Source: Mikania micrantha
Taxonomy: Eukaryota; Streptophyta; Magnoliopsida; Asterales; Asteraceae
Reading direction: 5' to 3'
DNA: 64,000 nucleotides
NCBI GenBank assembly: GCA_009363875.1
Contig: CM018683.1
Coordinates: 46,737,711-46,801,710, forward strand
Part shown: positions 52,466 to 63,600 of the stretch, piece by piece
Layout: every line of letters begins with the position of its first letter
Position numbering within the stretch: position 1 is the stretch's first letter
Program-made: the position numbers and the translations under genes
Notes under the pieces: generated by a model
The model's input: the letters and a program-made list of their open reading frames with translations, nothing else
Told to the model about the DNA's origin: nothing
Databases searched by the model: none

Positions 52466-53961
52466 GATCCAAAGAGTTACACTTTGGAAGATAGCAATGT
52501 GATTATGTCTAAAATTTGTTTTAGACGTATTCAATTTCACGAATTATTTAAAGTGGTGTGTTATTATTATTTGTGAAATAATAATAATATTGGAGGAATT
52601 AATTATTGTGATAATTAATTATAATTAAATTGATAAAGTTTAATTAGTTAAACTTTAGACATTTAATTAAATGTTGCTAACTAGTTGCTAGTTAATAATA
52701 TGGAGAGTAGTAATTAAATAGTTTAATTACTAAAAGAAGTTAATTAAATTAAAAGAGTTTAATTTAAATTAGAAAAAATTACACAGATCGTCCTTTATGT
52801 TTTGAGCATTTTTCACTACTTGTCCTTTTCGTTTAAAATTGACTTAAATCATCCTTTATGTTTCCAAATGTTACTCGTTTCGTCCTTTTGCGTTAGCCTT
52901 GTTAAAAATTACATTTAAATAGACATGCAATGCACATTAATGTATTTTTTTGTTTTTCTATAAGTTAGAAAGACTATTTGCATGATTGATTACCGCGAGA
53001 ATGGTGGGTAGGGAGAGACAAATGAGTTAATTGATTTGGGTTTGACCATGAAAATCTCATTCTTGGGTTAATTGATCCACCATTGGGATTGAACCAGAAG
53101 ATTTTTCGTTCCGATTAGTCGATTTGCGGGTTAATTGATCTGGGTTTGACCATGAAAACCTAATTCTTGGGAGCTTATTGGGAAAAATTAACGGGGTTTG
53201 AACGAAAAGGACAAGTAGTGAAAAAAGCTTAAAACATAAAGGACGATTTATGTAATTTACTCAAACATAAAGGATGATTTAAGTCAATTTTGAACGAAAA
53301 GGACAAGTAGTGAAAAATGCTCAAAACATAAAGGACGATTTGTGTAATTTACTCTTTAAATTAATATGTGAAATAAAATGGTGGGAAACCAATTTTGAAT
53401 TGGTAATCCAAGATCCTATCTTTATGGATCTTCTTTGACTTGAAAAATGGTGGCAATTAATTTTGAATTAGTAAATTCAAAATTCCTAGAAAAGTGGATC
53501 TACATTTGACTTTAAATGTAGATCCAACCTACCACTTTTTAAAACACATTTTTTTCACATAACTCTTTCACTCTCTCTCTTGGCCGTACACCCTCCTCCC
53601 CACTCCTCTTGGTTTCGGCCAAACACCATCAAGGAGCCATCACCATAGCCGAACCACCACAAGTGGTTTTGGAGCACACGGTTGTTGCGGTGATACACGA
53701 TAGAGATTGTGGTTCGTGATTCAAGTCATCTAGTGAGACTACTATCGAATCCAAGGTGTGTTTTTGGAGATTTTTCATTGAGGTCAATTCTAAACACCCT
53801 ATGGTTGTTTTTGTTTATTCATATGTAACTAGATTCCTGGTTTCGGGAATTTTGTTTATGAAACAAAATGTGTAACCTAATCGCTTCTGCTATTGTAAAA
53901 TCTAATTTTATAATTAATATGATTAATTAAAAAGTTTAAAAGGTTACTACAATTCCCAACA
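52466..53961 (+). repeat. Copia C 3' LTR, 5' end missing, containing a MITE
   Basis: Matches the 5' LTR from ATCGGGGTACG onward; about 43 bases at its start are absent. Interrupted by the MITE at 52772-53354. Ends CCCAACA at 53961, followed by CCACA. Confidence 0.85.
52772..53354. mobile_element. Mutator-like MITE
   Basis: 583 bp with long terminal inverted repeats of about 90 bp. Left GAAAAAATTACACAGATCG; right on the minus strand GAGTAAATTACACAAATCG; both continue with TCCTTTATGTTTTGAGC. The flanks are a 9-bp duplication TTTAAATTA (52763-52771 and 53355-53363), absent from the 5' LTR copy, which has one TTTAAATTA. The right end carries an extra tandem copy of part of the terminal repeat (53200-53265). 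No ORF, hence non-autonomous. Duplication length and TIR size fit Mutator-like elements. Confidence 0.92.
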
Positions 53962-53972
53962 CCACAGCTGTA

Positions 53973-54215
53973 TGACAGACACATTCGGGCAGGCTTCATT
54001 CGGAGCCATCTCATTCGGCCTACTGAACATTCGCCACCTCAACTCATTCGGCCAAAGTAAGGATCTCCTGTTCGGTCGGGCATTCCATGCGGCTAAGGCC
54101 TAGAGACTTCCATTCGGATATGCATTCGGTTGGAACTAAGTTCCATTCGCATGAATCCATCCTCACTCGGCCGACACATTCCTTATTGGTCTAACACCAT
54201 TCGGTCACTTTCATT
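53973..54215 (+). repeat. CATTCGG half-site array in the gypsy B LTR
   Basis: About eight CATTCG(G/C) motifs, nearly all in the same orientation, plus related TTCGGTCGG and CTCGGCCGA. The second copy is at 62097-62330. The core equals the Copia D palindrome half-site although the elements belong to different superfamilies. Here it lies well downstream of the TATA box, in the transcribed leader. Confidence 0.75.
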
Positions 54216-54735
54216 GGGTTACAATAAAAACTTGAAAACCAACTTTAATGGATAACATGCATGGGATTATCAACCTATTACTACAAAGGTGATGGAAGTT
54301 TGATAAACAATGAATTAAAACCTAAATTTCTAGGTATTAATCTTGAAAACTACCTTGAGTTACAAACTTTAATATTAACCACAAACCTAAGTTTTAAACA
54401 TAGAACTAAATTGGTTTCAAACTTTCACAACATAACATGGGCTTAGGTCAAATCAAACACAAAAAAAAACATAGCTATACAATATGCTAAGTTAACCTAT
54501 TTGGTTTAGTATTAGCATATACCATCACAAGCGGATTGGGATCAAATAACCGCAAGGACCTACAAGTGTTAGCCAACTTTAGGGCTAACACATACCCACA
54601 CACACACATACCTATAACTTATACTTATGAGTTACAAACATCGTGAAAACAATACAGGATCGTGAAAACAACACCAGGAACAACAAAGAGCATGTGCATT
54701 GTTTGTATTACTTAGTCAACCACTACAACAACAAG

Positions 54736-56844
54736 GTGAGTTCATATGCCCCTTTTCTAATCTTTTGATTTTAACTTCGGGGCTGAGAAACATGCTAACC
54801 CTTTTAATTATTTAAAACCTTTAGCATTTTATTTCAATTATCAGGTGATATAGATAATATAGATTTTATCTTAATTATCATATTATTACCGAATCATATC
54901 ATTATGTGTGCTTGTGAGTGAAATAACATGTAAAGCATAAGAGGAAAAATATCATGATAACATAACTTCATGATACTATCTCATCAAAATGAATGACACA
55001 ACGCATCAAGGCAAGATCTCATAACAACGGCTTATAGCACTGCGACAACAAGAATGACAATCATGACAACGTAACTTCATGATGATAATATCATTCACCA
55101 CATTTATTAACACTGTGTAATAAGACGAGCTCTTATTTCACTCTGTTAAAATCATTGAGAATACATAACTTTGAGACAAAATGAAGACAAATACTTGGGA
55201 TACCAAGGTTGACATCATGATAGCATTGTTTCAAGATGTCATACCTCACATATGCTAACATTGTATGGTAAGATGAGATCTTATGCAACAATGTTAAAGA
55301 CTAGAGATCATAGCATTGTGTTCATTTATTTTTATTATACCAATACAACATATCAAGGATGATGTCACGATATAATAATATTCTGGTATCATCCAATCAT
55401 TGAAATAACATAAGTGTATTAAGATTTGATCTTATAACACTTCGTTATTTACACTACGATAACAATGTGATAACACGAAACAAACACCAATGAGAACAGG
55501 AACGATGATCATGTCCACATGACTTGAAGACATCATTCACCACCAGCGCTAACTAAGTGTAGTAAGACTAGCTCTTACAACACTGTAGTTACAACTGGTG
55601 AAGGCTATGGGATAACAAGAATGATAAACATGATAACGTAAGTTCATGATAACAACATCATTCACACAACTACTAACATCGTATAATAAGACAAGTTCTT
55701 ATAAAACTTTGTTAAAGACTACGAGAACACAAAACACTGAGAACAAACGACACTGAGATGATTACTATGGTGAACCCAACAACAATTGATTACTATTAAA
55801 ATGTCTGTATTATATCACATCAATCATGTGCCATGTATTCAAGTTCAAATTGTAAGGCCCTCAGCAACGAATTGTTTACCAGTTAATTTAACGCAACTAA
55901 ACCGACGACAGCGTAGTGGTACCATAGGTTTGACAAACCTCCGGCGGTTGGGGTCGGTACATTGATCGTAATTATCATTGGCTGGTAACGTACAACCGGT
56001 AATAGGGCGACATCAGTCAGGTCTGGTAAACAACACATGGTGGTAATAATCTGCATGAACGGATTGTAATTATTCCTTCAATTCTATTGAGTGATAGACT
56101 GAGGAATTCATTGTCTATCATGTCACATTAGTGGTAGTAGTTTTGTTGAAGGCTATGAGAACACAAAGGTGATAAAGGTAAATCGGATACATTGTGATCT
56201 GATTACGTGAGGATTACAATGGATTCTTTTTAGGCTCTATGCACTCCAAGATGAGAACAATATCAATAAGCTAACTCCCACTTCTATTAATAGTAGTGAG
56301 TTACAGTTAACCCCACAAAGAGTGAATAATAACAAGGATAAGATGTGATAAATCTATTCTCCTTAAAACATTGAGGGTTCATCAACACTTCGGTTTTGAT
56401 AACTTTAAACCCTCATATTTTATTATTCTATATAAATATAGCACACTGGGTGATGAACACAAAATTATGGGTGAATATCGAACACACTGAACACATGTGA
56501 GACATAAATGGATATCCATAGTTGTATTACAAGTGGTGTTGATTTCTATTGAGCATGTGGTGGGATGGCATCTGGGCGGGTTGTAGGCTCGACCCTTTCG
56601 TATGCCCTATATATAAGCATGCATGATGAGATGAAGTATTACTTGTAAATATAACTATGGAGTGGCCATTGTGTGAGACGGATGAATCAAACATTACCAA
56701 GACGTTTGTATGAAATCGTGATTGTGAATGATAACAAATCGATGGTTTTCAATTACTAAACTTATGAACTCACCGACCTAGTGTTGACTTTGTTTAAATG
56801 CATGTTTTTCTCATGTGACGAACATGTTTAGTCACCAAACTCAG
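54736..56844 (+). other. Candidate intron inside the gypsy B 5' LTR
   Basis: Donor CAAG|GTGAGT at 54736 fits the consensus well and is followed by the CCCCTTTTCT / GAGAAACATG block also seen after gypsy E's donor. Acceptor CAAACTCAG ends at 56844. Length 2109 bp, containing the tandem array. The donor is kept in the 3' LTR (62881). Confidence 0.4.
54960..55790 (+). repeat. Degenerate tandem repeat in the gypsy B LTR
   Basis: Six units of roughly 110-150 bp, each with ATAAGA-nnnnn-TCTTAT-type inverted repeats at about 55011, 55121, 55268, 55420, 55561 and 55684. These alternate with CATCATTCAC and TGTTAAAGACTA words. The 3' LTR has the same series (63080-63890). Confidence 0.75.
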
Positions 56845-57182
56845 GATGCATTAGCTAGCGGACTTTTATAGTGGACCTACCTACATTTTGTGTGGATAAC
56901 TTTTGATGACATGTTTCGGTGAATCACTTTTGTAAATCTTGTGAAATACAAGATAGAAAACTCAATGATTTCTTCGAATGGATTTACTTAGTAAAATTAT
57001 GAACATGACAATGTAATTTAACTTTTTAATTCTATCTCAATGTCATATTAGCATTTCTCATTTACATATCATGTGTCGTGTAAACAATCTGATCACTATG
57101 ATTATCAAATGATATCGCGCCCCGAGAAACTTCCGCCAGACGGAAAAGTCGATCCATACCGCCGGCTCGGGGTGTGACAGAT

Positions 57183-57195
57183 TGGTATCAGAGCC
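57183..57195 (+). other. Gypsy B primer-binding site
   Basis: TGGTATCAGAGCC, three bases after the LTR; initiator Met tRNA complement. Confidence 0.95.
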
Positions 57196-57346
57196 ATGGT
57201 TATAGAGAAATATAGTCTTCTTGTTTCAAACGGTTTGTCCTAGACTAAAACCTAGGGACCCTCACGTGGAGAACACATGACTTATTTGTATATGTTACAT
57301 CATTTGATCATAAATACTAACCGATAACTTTTCGGTTAAGATCGAA

Positions 57347-58160
57347 ATGTCACAGGGACAACCACCAACACCACCTCATCCTCCTTTACCCGAGGTGGAA
57401 CCAGCGACTACTGCACTGGTAACCCTGATCACTAACCAGTTGGTTGCAATCATTCATGAGATCATCAATAGGATCAAGAGCAGTGAAGAGTATGCTAGGA
57501 ATTTCCCACCTGTCACCACCAAGGGAAAAGAACCTGTGGAAGGTGACACCAGTAAGAAACCCAAACACCATCCTGCTAAAAAAACGAAAGGGAACAGTGA
57601 ACTTCACGGAAGCTACTCCTATCAGTCAAGTTATGCCAGACTTGACCCGAGTTAGTGGACACTACAAGGGAAAGGCCCCTCATTGCTCAACTTGCAACTA
57701 TTATCACAGAGCTGAACTTCCATGTGTACAATGTACCCTCTGTGGGAAGGCAGGCCATTGGATGCCACAGTGCAGAACACCAATAGCTCCAATTCCCAAT
57801 CAGTATGTTGGTACTTCTCCCCTATGAACCAAGTGTGGTTTTCACCACAAGGAAGACAAGCCGTGTAGACACTGTCTGAAATTTGGGAGGAAAGGACATT
57901 GGACTCAGGAGTGTCGTATGGCTCCAAAACAGAAAACGAGGAAAAGAGCTAAAGCACCAATTTCTTCTAAACACAACCAGCACTGCTACATCTGCTGAAT
58001 ACTTAGACATTTCGCAAGAGACTGCCCTAGGAGGAAGCCTCCAACAGCTCCAATAGTACCAACCGCACCCACAGCTATCGAGGAACTACTTGCTTTACCA
58101 GCTCCAGACGTACACTCGGAGTCGGGTGCTTCGAAGGTATGTCAATTTAACCTTGTGTAT
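57347..58160 (+). pseudogene. Gypsy B gag relic with several zinc knuckles
   Basis: ATG 57347 (MSQGQPPTPPHPPLPEVEP) opens about 85 codons in register before a frameshift near 57600. The other frame then gives CSTCNYYHRAELPC, CTLCGKAGHWMPQC, a C-x6-C/C-x2-C type site, CLKFGRKGHWTQEC and, past stops, CYIC-x4-HFARDC. The main Gag structural core (the retrotrans_gag helical domain) is missing between the N-terminus and the first knuckle. The sequence ends with a donor-like AAG|GTATGT near 58137 without entering protease. Confidence 0.75.
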
Positions 58161-58567
58161 TGAGTTATGTATAATAATAATAGTTACATATTGTGTTGTA
58201 GATTTTGTAAAATAATTTAAAGTAACCATAGCTTAATTAGGTGCCAAATAGATAATAGGAATTAGGATAATTATTACCATGCTTTGTTTGAGAACCATTA
58301 CTTCAGAAGAGATAGATTCAGAGAACATAGTAGGAAATCCTTAAACCAATTGAGACTAGTTTATTCTTAAATGATGTAGTCTTAATCATTAGCAAAACTA
58401 CTCATATAATCTTCGAGATTTTGCCGGTAATTTTTCCTTAAACATCAGCTAGAGTTTCATAACAACTATATGACCATATAATATCAGCTTTAGATAGGTA
58501 TATAGATTAGCATACTATAGCTGTAGGAAATGCCGAGTTAAGTGGTTAGACCGATGCTTCAAACCTG
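58161..58567. other. Gypsy B interior, unrecognised
   Basis: AT-rich, no coding signal, between the gag relic and the copia LTR fragment. Confidence 0.4.
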
Positions 58568-59100
58568 GTGGTGGAAAATAAGGATTGATGAGCAGAACCA
58601 CTGAAGACAGACAAATGGATAAAACCGCGGATTGACCAACCGTGAATACCTTCTCTTCCGAATGCAGAACTAGTAAATTTCAGCATTGGATGCTCAACAG
58701 CTTAAGATTCGTAAAAGAACTACCACAAACCCCTTTACTTCGGAAGATAAAATCTGGACCTGATCTCCTCGGAAGGCAACCAAGGTTCGAAAGAAAACCA
58801 ATGTTTCGGAAGGCAAACAATGTTTCGGAAGACAATCTTTGATTAAACAGTAACTACTGTTTAATCAACTTCCGACAAACAACTTTCGAAGGAATAATCA
58901 CTTAAACCCTATAACTATCTCAAACTCGGAAGAACCGAAGACTCACGATTTAGTGGTTGTTGACTTTGTATTGGTTGTACTCTTTTGATGATTCAGTGTC
59001 GGTAACATGGTCAGCTGTTTTTCATATTATTCTTCTGTATCATAGCATTGAATTTCGGATGTTAAACCCCAAGATTCCCTGAAATAATGGAGTTACACTT
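58568..59100 (+). repeat. Copia A-family LTR fragment inside gypsy B
   Basis: Starts GGTGGAAAATAAGGATTGATG, close to Copia A's TGTTGGAAAATAAGGACTGATG. It keeps the order of blocks through the CGGAAG repeats, GTTGTTGACTTTGTATTGG and GATTCAGTGTCGGTAAC. It breaks off near the region corresponding to 10240 of Copia A. No target duplication was recognised, so it may be a truncated solo LTR. It is clearly more diverged than a recent copy. Confidence 0.75.
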
Positions 59101-60479
59101 CAACATCATCCGACCAAAGCGGTCAGAGTTGCTAACATCTTGTGATCGATGATGTGGGGTAAATATGTGTGTAATAAGGATGATGAATAATGACGGATTC
59201 ATTCTTAGGGATGTGTTTAGATTCGCCATCAAAGTAAACCTATACACTTGTCATAGGGTAAATTACCATGTTCTTTGTTAATTCCCTTAGACATTTAGGG
59301 CGTACGCTAGAATCAGGAAACAGATTCAGAGGCGGTAGCTCAACATTATCTAAAACGGGTCGGCAAAACAGCTAAGATCTGGAAACATATGATGTGAAAC
59401 ATATATCTGTGTAGCAAAGACATTGAGTGATAACATGTGAAACAAGGATTACAATGAGATCACAAGCCAATTGACAAACGCGTTAAAAAGGGTTATTGTG
59501 CGCTGTTATCGGAGCAGTGCCTGGGTTTTCCTCATGGGTAAATCTTTACCCTAATCATGACAAAGCTAACTTACTCTTAGGAAGTTCCCTCGAACAATTA
59601 AAAACACACACCGAGATTCTGGAAACAGAACTATAGGTGATGTGTCGGGTACAAGTTCATACAGGTATGATCTAGGATATGCTAAAGGTGACCTAAAGGT
59701 CGAGATCGAACGACCGAGATCTAGAGATGCGAGAACAACATGAGACATTTCTAAGGGAGTAGGAACTAATATACTCCTAGTTAATACCAAAACATACGGG
59801 TTCATAGTACCTGCATGACCAAGTCCCCACACAATTTCCATGACATAAAGGAATTGTGATAGGAACCACGCAAGTAGATCATACACAATTAAAAACACGA
59901 TATGAGTTATCTGAAGATCTCGATCTTCTAACTGAAATACTCTATAAATTCGTCAACTTTGCAGTAACTGCAGAAATTCTTCGGAATTTAAGGGGACTGC
60001 AGAGTCAACCACGATTCGGAGAGAATGCTCAAGGAAATCGAAAGACATAAATCCAAAAGGATGTGAAATAAACTAATCCAGTCACTATCGTTGAAATGGA
60101 ACCGAAGTTTACATCTCACATCCATAATACTCTAGCTATCATAATGGCACTAATAGAGTATTCACATTAGAGCATTGCATGCTTATAGAGAACACTAGAA
60201 ACTATGAAGTTGTTGGAACAACTCAAGATAGCACAACAGGAGTATACACGAATAGCTATGGATTTTTAATGCCAAGCTACGTCACACTTCCAGCAGATCG
60301 GATGTTTATTGGATCACCATAAACAGTTGGATTAGGTTTGCTCACTACTTATATGTAGACAAGTCTACGCCCGTTGAGGAGACATAAGTTATTAGAGAAC
60401 TACACTTTATCAAAAAAACCTTGAATGTTATGGGTCGTACAGTCATGAGACTGAAAATGAAGCTGTACTCTATAGTGAA
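59101..60479. other. Gypsy B interior, heavily decayed
   Basis: 1.4 kb between the copia LTR fragment and the pol tail. No RT, protease or integrase motif survives in any frame that I could read. Short ORFs are not convincing. Confidence 0.5.
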
Positions 60480-60593
60480 GGTTCGATGAAACCTCAAACG
60501 CGACCCAAGATAACCTGGGAGCGTGAGGAGCACATGAGGTCAAAACATCTCCAAATGTATATAGAAAAAGTGGTACCCGACAATGATCCTTAA
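60480..60593 (+). pseudogene. Gypsy B pol C-terminal (chromodomain) remnant
   Basis: A VKVR-stop-NLKRDPR segment shifts frame into ITWEREEHMRSKHLQMY and VVPDNDP, ending at TAA 60591-60593. This parallels gypsy E's KVRWNSRRGPEFTWEREDEM tail, placing B among Tekay-like chromoviruses. The stop codon coincides with the same hairpin motif as in E. Confidence 0.75.
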
Positions 60594-60627
60594 AATTCGG
60601 GGCGAAATTTCTTTAACAAGGAGAGAC
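60592..60627 (+). promoter_or_regulatory. Gypsy B stop-codon hairpin and polypurine tract
   Basis: AAAATTCG-GGG-CGAAATTT (60592-60610) is an 8-bp inverted repeat with one internal mismatch. It is followed by CTTTAACAAGGAGAGAC and then the LTR at 60628. Homologous in position and sequence to gypsy E's block. Confidence 0.75.
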
Positions 60628-63600
60628 TGTGACAACTAGTACCTGACCGTACGACTAATCCGTACGGTGTGTGTACTTACACCTAAACTATGTGTGAACA
60701 TTATGTTATAAACAGTATGTGGCAACAAATCAGTGGAAACAATTAACAGCTGTATGTATTTCGATGAGAACTGAAATGTAAATATACAGCAATACAATGT
60801 GAATAACAGTTGTATGTGTTTAATTGTAAATTTAAATATGGTACATGAAACAACTTAGGTGAAACAGTGTGAAAACAAATGTCAAGCACAGTCGGTTGCG
60901 ATCTGATATCCACAAATAACAGGAATCAGATGGCCGATAATCCAATGGGAGAACAATGTGAAATTTATCATGATAATGTGAAAACAGTTAGGCTAAGTTA
61001 AGTCCGTCTGTGAGAATGTCCAATGCAAAACAATAACTCAGTATCGCATACGTATAATAAACTGACAACGTGTTTGCGTGGGTGACGATTCACACAAACA
61101 TATCTATGGGTTTAACGTTCTGAACGATAACTGAGAAGTAGAAAACCAAATCAGAAATTGAAACGTACGATCGTATTCATGCAGCTGGCGCTTTGTACGA
61201 AAACGCGCGTAAGTGACGTTTTCTGATGAAACGGCGAAAACAAACGATTTCGATAGTTAAAATAATAAAAAAAAAGATAAAAATAATATACTTTAGAATT
61301 TAACACCTAAACCCTAATTTATAACATCAACTTAGTAAAACAACATGTAATTCACGTTTCGTAGCGAAATAACAAGGTTTAACGGACGAATCGCGATCGA
61401 GGCACTAAAAATAGGTAAAATTTAATATTTTACGTTTTAAAATTTTGAAACCCATCAAAACAATCCAAGAAAACTAAATCCCACGTTTAATTAGTTAGTG
61501 CGTAACCATAGAGCACGCATATTACGTTCTGGAAACGTAACGAAGTCGAAAACCGAGCAACCGAAACGAACCCGAACTCACCTTGGTATTAAAACCATAA
61601 ACGAGTTCATCCTTCTCATTTATTTCACCTACACTCTCTCTCTACCTCCATTTCCGGCTCATCTCTCTCTCTAGATTTCCAACCTTCAAACACCAAGAAC
61701 TCACTCATTTCTTGACCAAATCGCTCCATCTTGGTGCCAAATCGAAGCTCTTGATCTCCTCTACACGAAAGTACAACAGATCGGAAGTGAAACAAACTGA
61801 TATCGAGATAATCTGGGCTTGAAAGGTTCGAAAATTAGGGTTTTTCACCCTTATGTCGACCCACTAGTCCTAAACCGGTTCAAACCCTTCCTTCTTCAAC
61901 CCAACACCCAAAAGTGGATACGACATACACAGCCTTTGAGAACCAACACCGATCTAGACTGAAAACTTGGAAAGGGCTGCTGGTTACGGCTGCTTATAGC
62001 CCGGCCAAAAGGCCAAGGGCCGAAAGGAATGAGGGCCGAATGGCCTCGCTTCTGGCCGAAGAACCTGAACGAGCGAACCACAGCCGTATGACAGCCACAT
62101 TCGGGTAGGCTTCATTCGGAGCCATCTCTTTTGGCCTAATGAACATTCGCCACCTCAACTCATTCGGCCGAAGTAAGGATCTCCTATTCGGTCGGGCATT
62201 CCATGCGGCTAAGGCCGAGAGACTTCCATTCGGATATGCATTCGATTGGAACTAAGTTCCATGCGCATGAATCCATCTTCACTCGGCCGAAACATTCCTT
62301 ATTGGTCTAACACCATTCGGTCACTTTCATTGGCTTGCAATAATCACTTGAAAACCAACTTTAATGGATAACATGCATGGAATTATCAACCTATTACTAC
62401 AAAGGTGATGGGAGTTTGATAAACAATGAATTAAAACCTAAATTTCTAGGTTTTAATTTTGAAAACTACCTTGAGTTACAAATTTTAATATTAACCACAA
62501 ACCTAACTTTTAAACTTAGAACAAAATTGGTTTCAAACTTTCAAAACATAACATGGGCTTAGGTCAAATCAAACACAAAAAAAAAAAAAAAAAAAAAAAA
62601 AAAACATAGCTATACAATATGCTAAGTTAACCTATTTGGTTAAGTATTAGCATATACCATCACAATAGGATTGGGTTCAAATGATCGCAAGGACCTACAA
62701 GTGTTAGCCAACTTTAGGGCTAACACATACCCACACATACACATACCTATAACTTATACTTATGAGTTACAAATATCGTGAAAACAATACAGTATCGTGA
62801 AAACAACACCAGGAACAACAAAGAGCGCGTGCATTGTTTGTATTACTTAGTCAACCACTACAACAACAAGGTGAGTTCATATGCCCCTTTTCTAATCTTC
62901 TGATTTTAACTTCGAGGCTGAGAAACATGCTAACCCTTTTAATTATTTAAAACCTTTAGTATTTTATTTCAATTGGTCATATAGATAATATAGATTTTAT
63001 CTTAATTATCATATTATTACCGGATCATATCATTATGTGTGCTTGTGTGTGAAATAATATGTAAAGCATAAGAGGAATAATATCATGACACTATCTCATC
63101 AAAATGAATGACACAATTCATCAAGGCAAGATCTCATAACAACGGCTTATAGCACTGTGACAACAAGAATGACAATCATGATAACGTAACTTTATGATGA
63201 TAATATCATTCACCACATTTATTAACACTATGTAATAAGACGAGCTCTTATTTCACTCTATTAAAATCATTGAGAATACATAACTTTGAGACAACATGGA
63301 GACAATCACTTGGCATATCAAGGTCGACATCATGATAACATTGTTTCAAGATGTCATACCTCACATATGCTAACATTGTATGGTAAGATGAGATCTTATG
63401 CAACAATGTTAAAGAGTAGAGATCGTAGCATTGTGTTCATTTATTTTGATTATACCAATACAACATATCAAGGATGATGTCACGATAACATAATTTCCTG
63501 GTATCCTCCAATCATTGAAATAACATAAGTGTATTAAGATTTGATCTTATAACACTTCGTTATTTACACTAAGATAACAACGTGATAACATGAAAAAAAC

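Larger units (their letters stand above)
18865..53961 (+). mobile_element. Copia C: Ty1-copia element inserted in the gypsy B 5' LTR
   Basis: Starts TGTTTGATAC at 18865 and ends CCCAACA at 53961, flanked by CCACA on both sides (18860-18864 and 53962-53966). The uninterrupted site is seen in gypsy B's 3' LTR as AACCACAGCC. Its 5' LTR is split by Copia D at 19013 and resumes at 45561. Gag, protease, integrase, RT and RNase H follow from 47662 to 51545, then a 3' LTR carrying a MITE. No accessory ORF is present. Stops, a frameshift and lost catalytic residues make it inactive. Confidence 0.9.
53967..57179 (+). repeat. Gypsy B 5' LTR, second part
   Basis: Resumes after Copia C with the sequence continuous in the 3' LTR at about 62090. 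It contains a CATTCGG half-site array (53973-54215), a splice-donor-like CAAG|GTGAGT (54736), a degenerate tandem array (54960-55790), the palindrome AGGTTTGACAAACCT (55926-55940) and an acceptor-like CTCAG (56840-56844). It ends GGGGTGTGACA. Confidence 0.9.

Noticed and set aside
54960..55790. CRISPR-like or satellite array
   Set aside because: Units are diverged, of variable length, inside an LTR and repeated in the other LTR; the genome is a plant.
57347..58160. Host zinc-knuckle gene (CCHC protein)
   Set aside because: Follows an LTR and primer site at the normal gag distance, is frameshifted, and ends without an independent gene structure.
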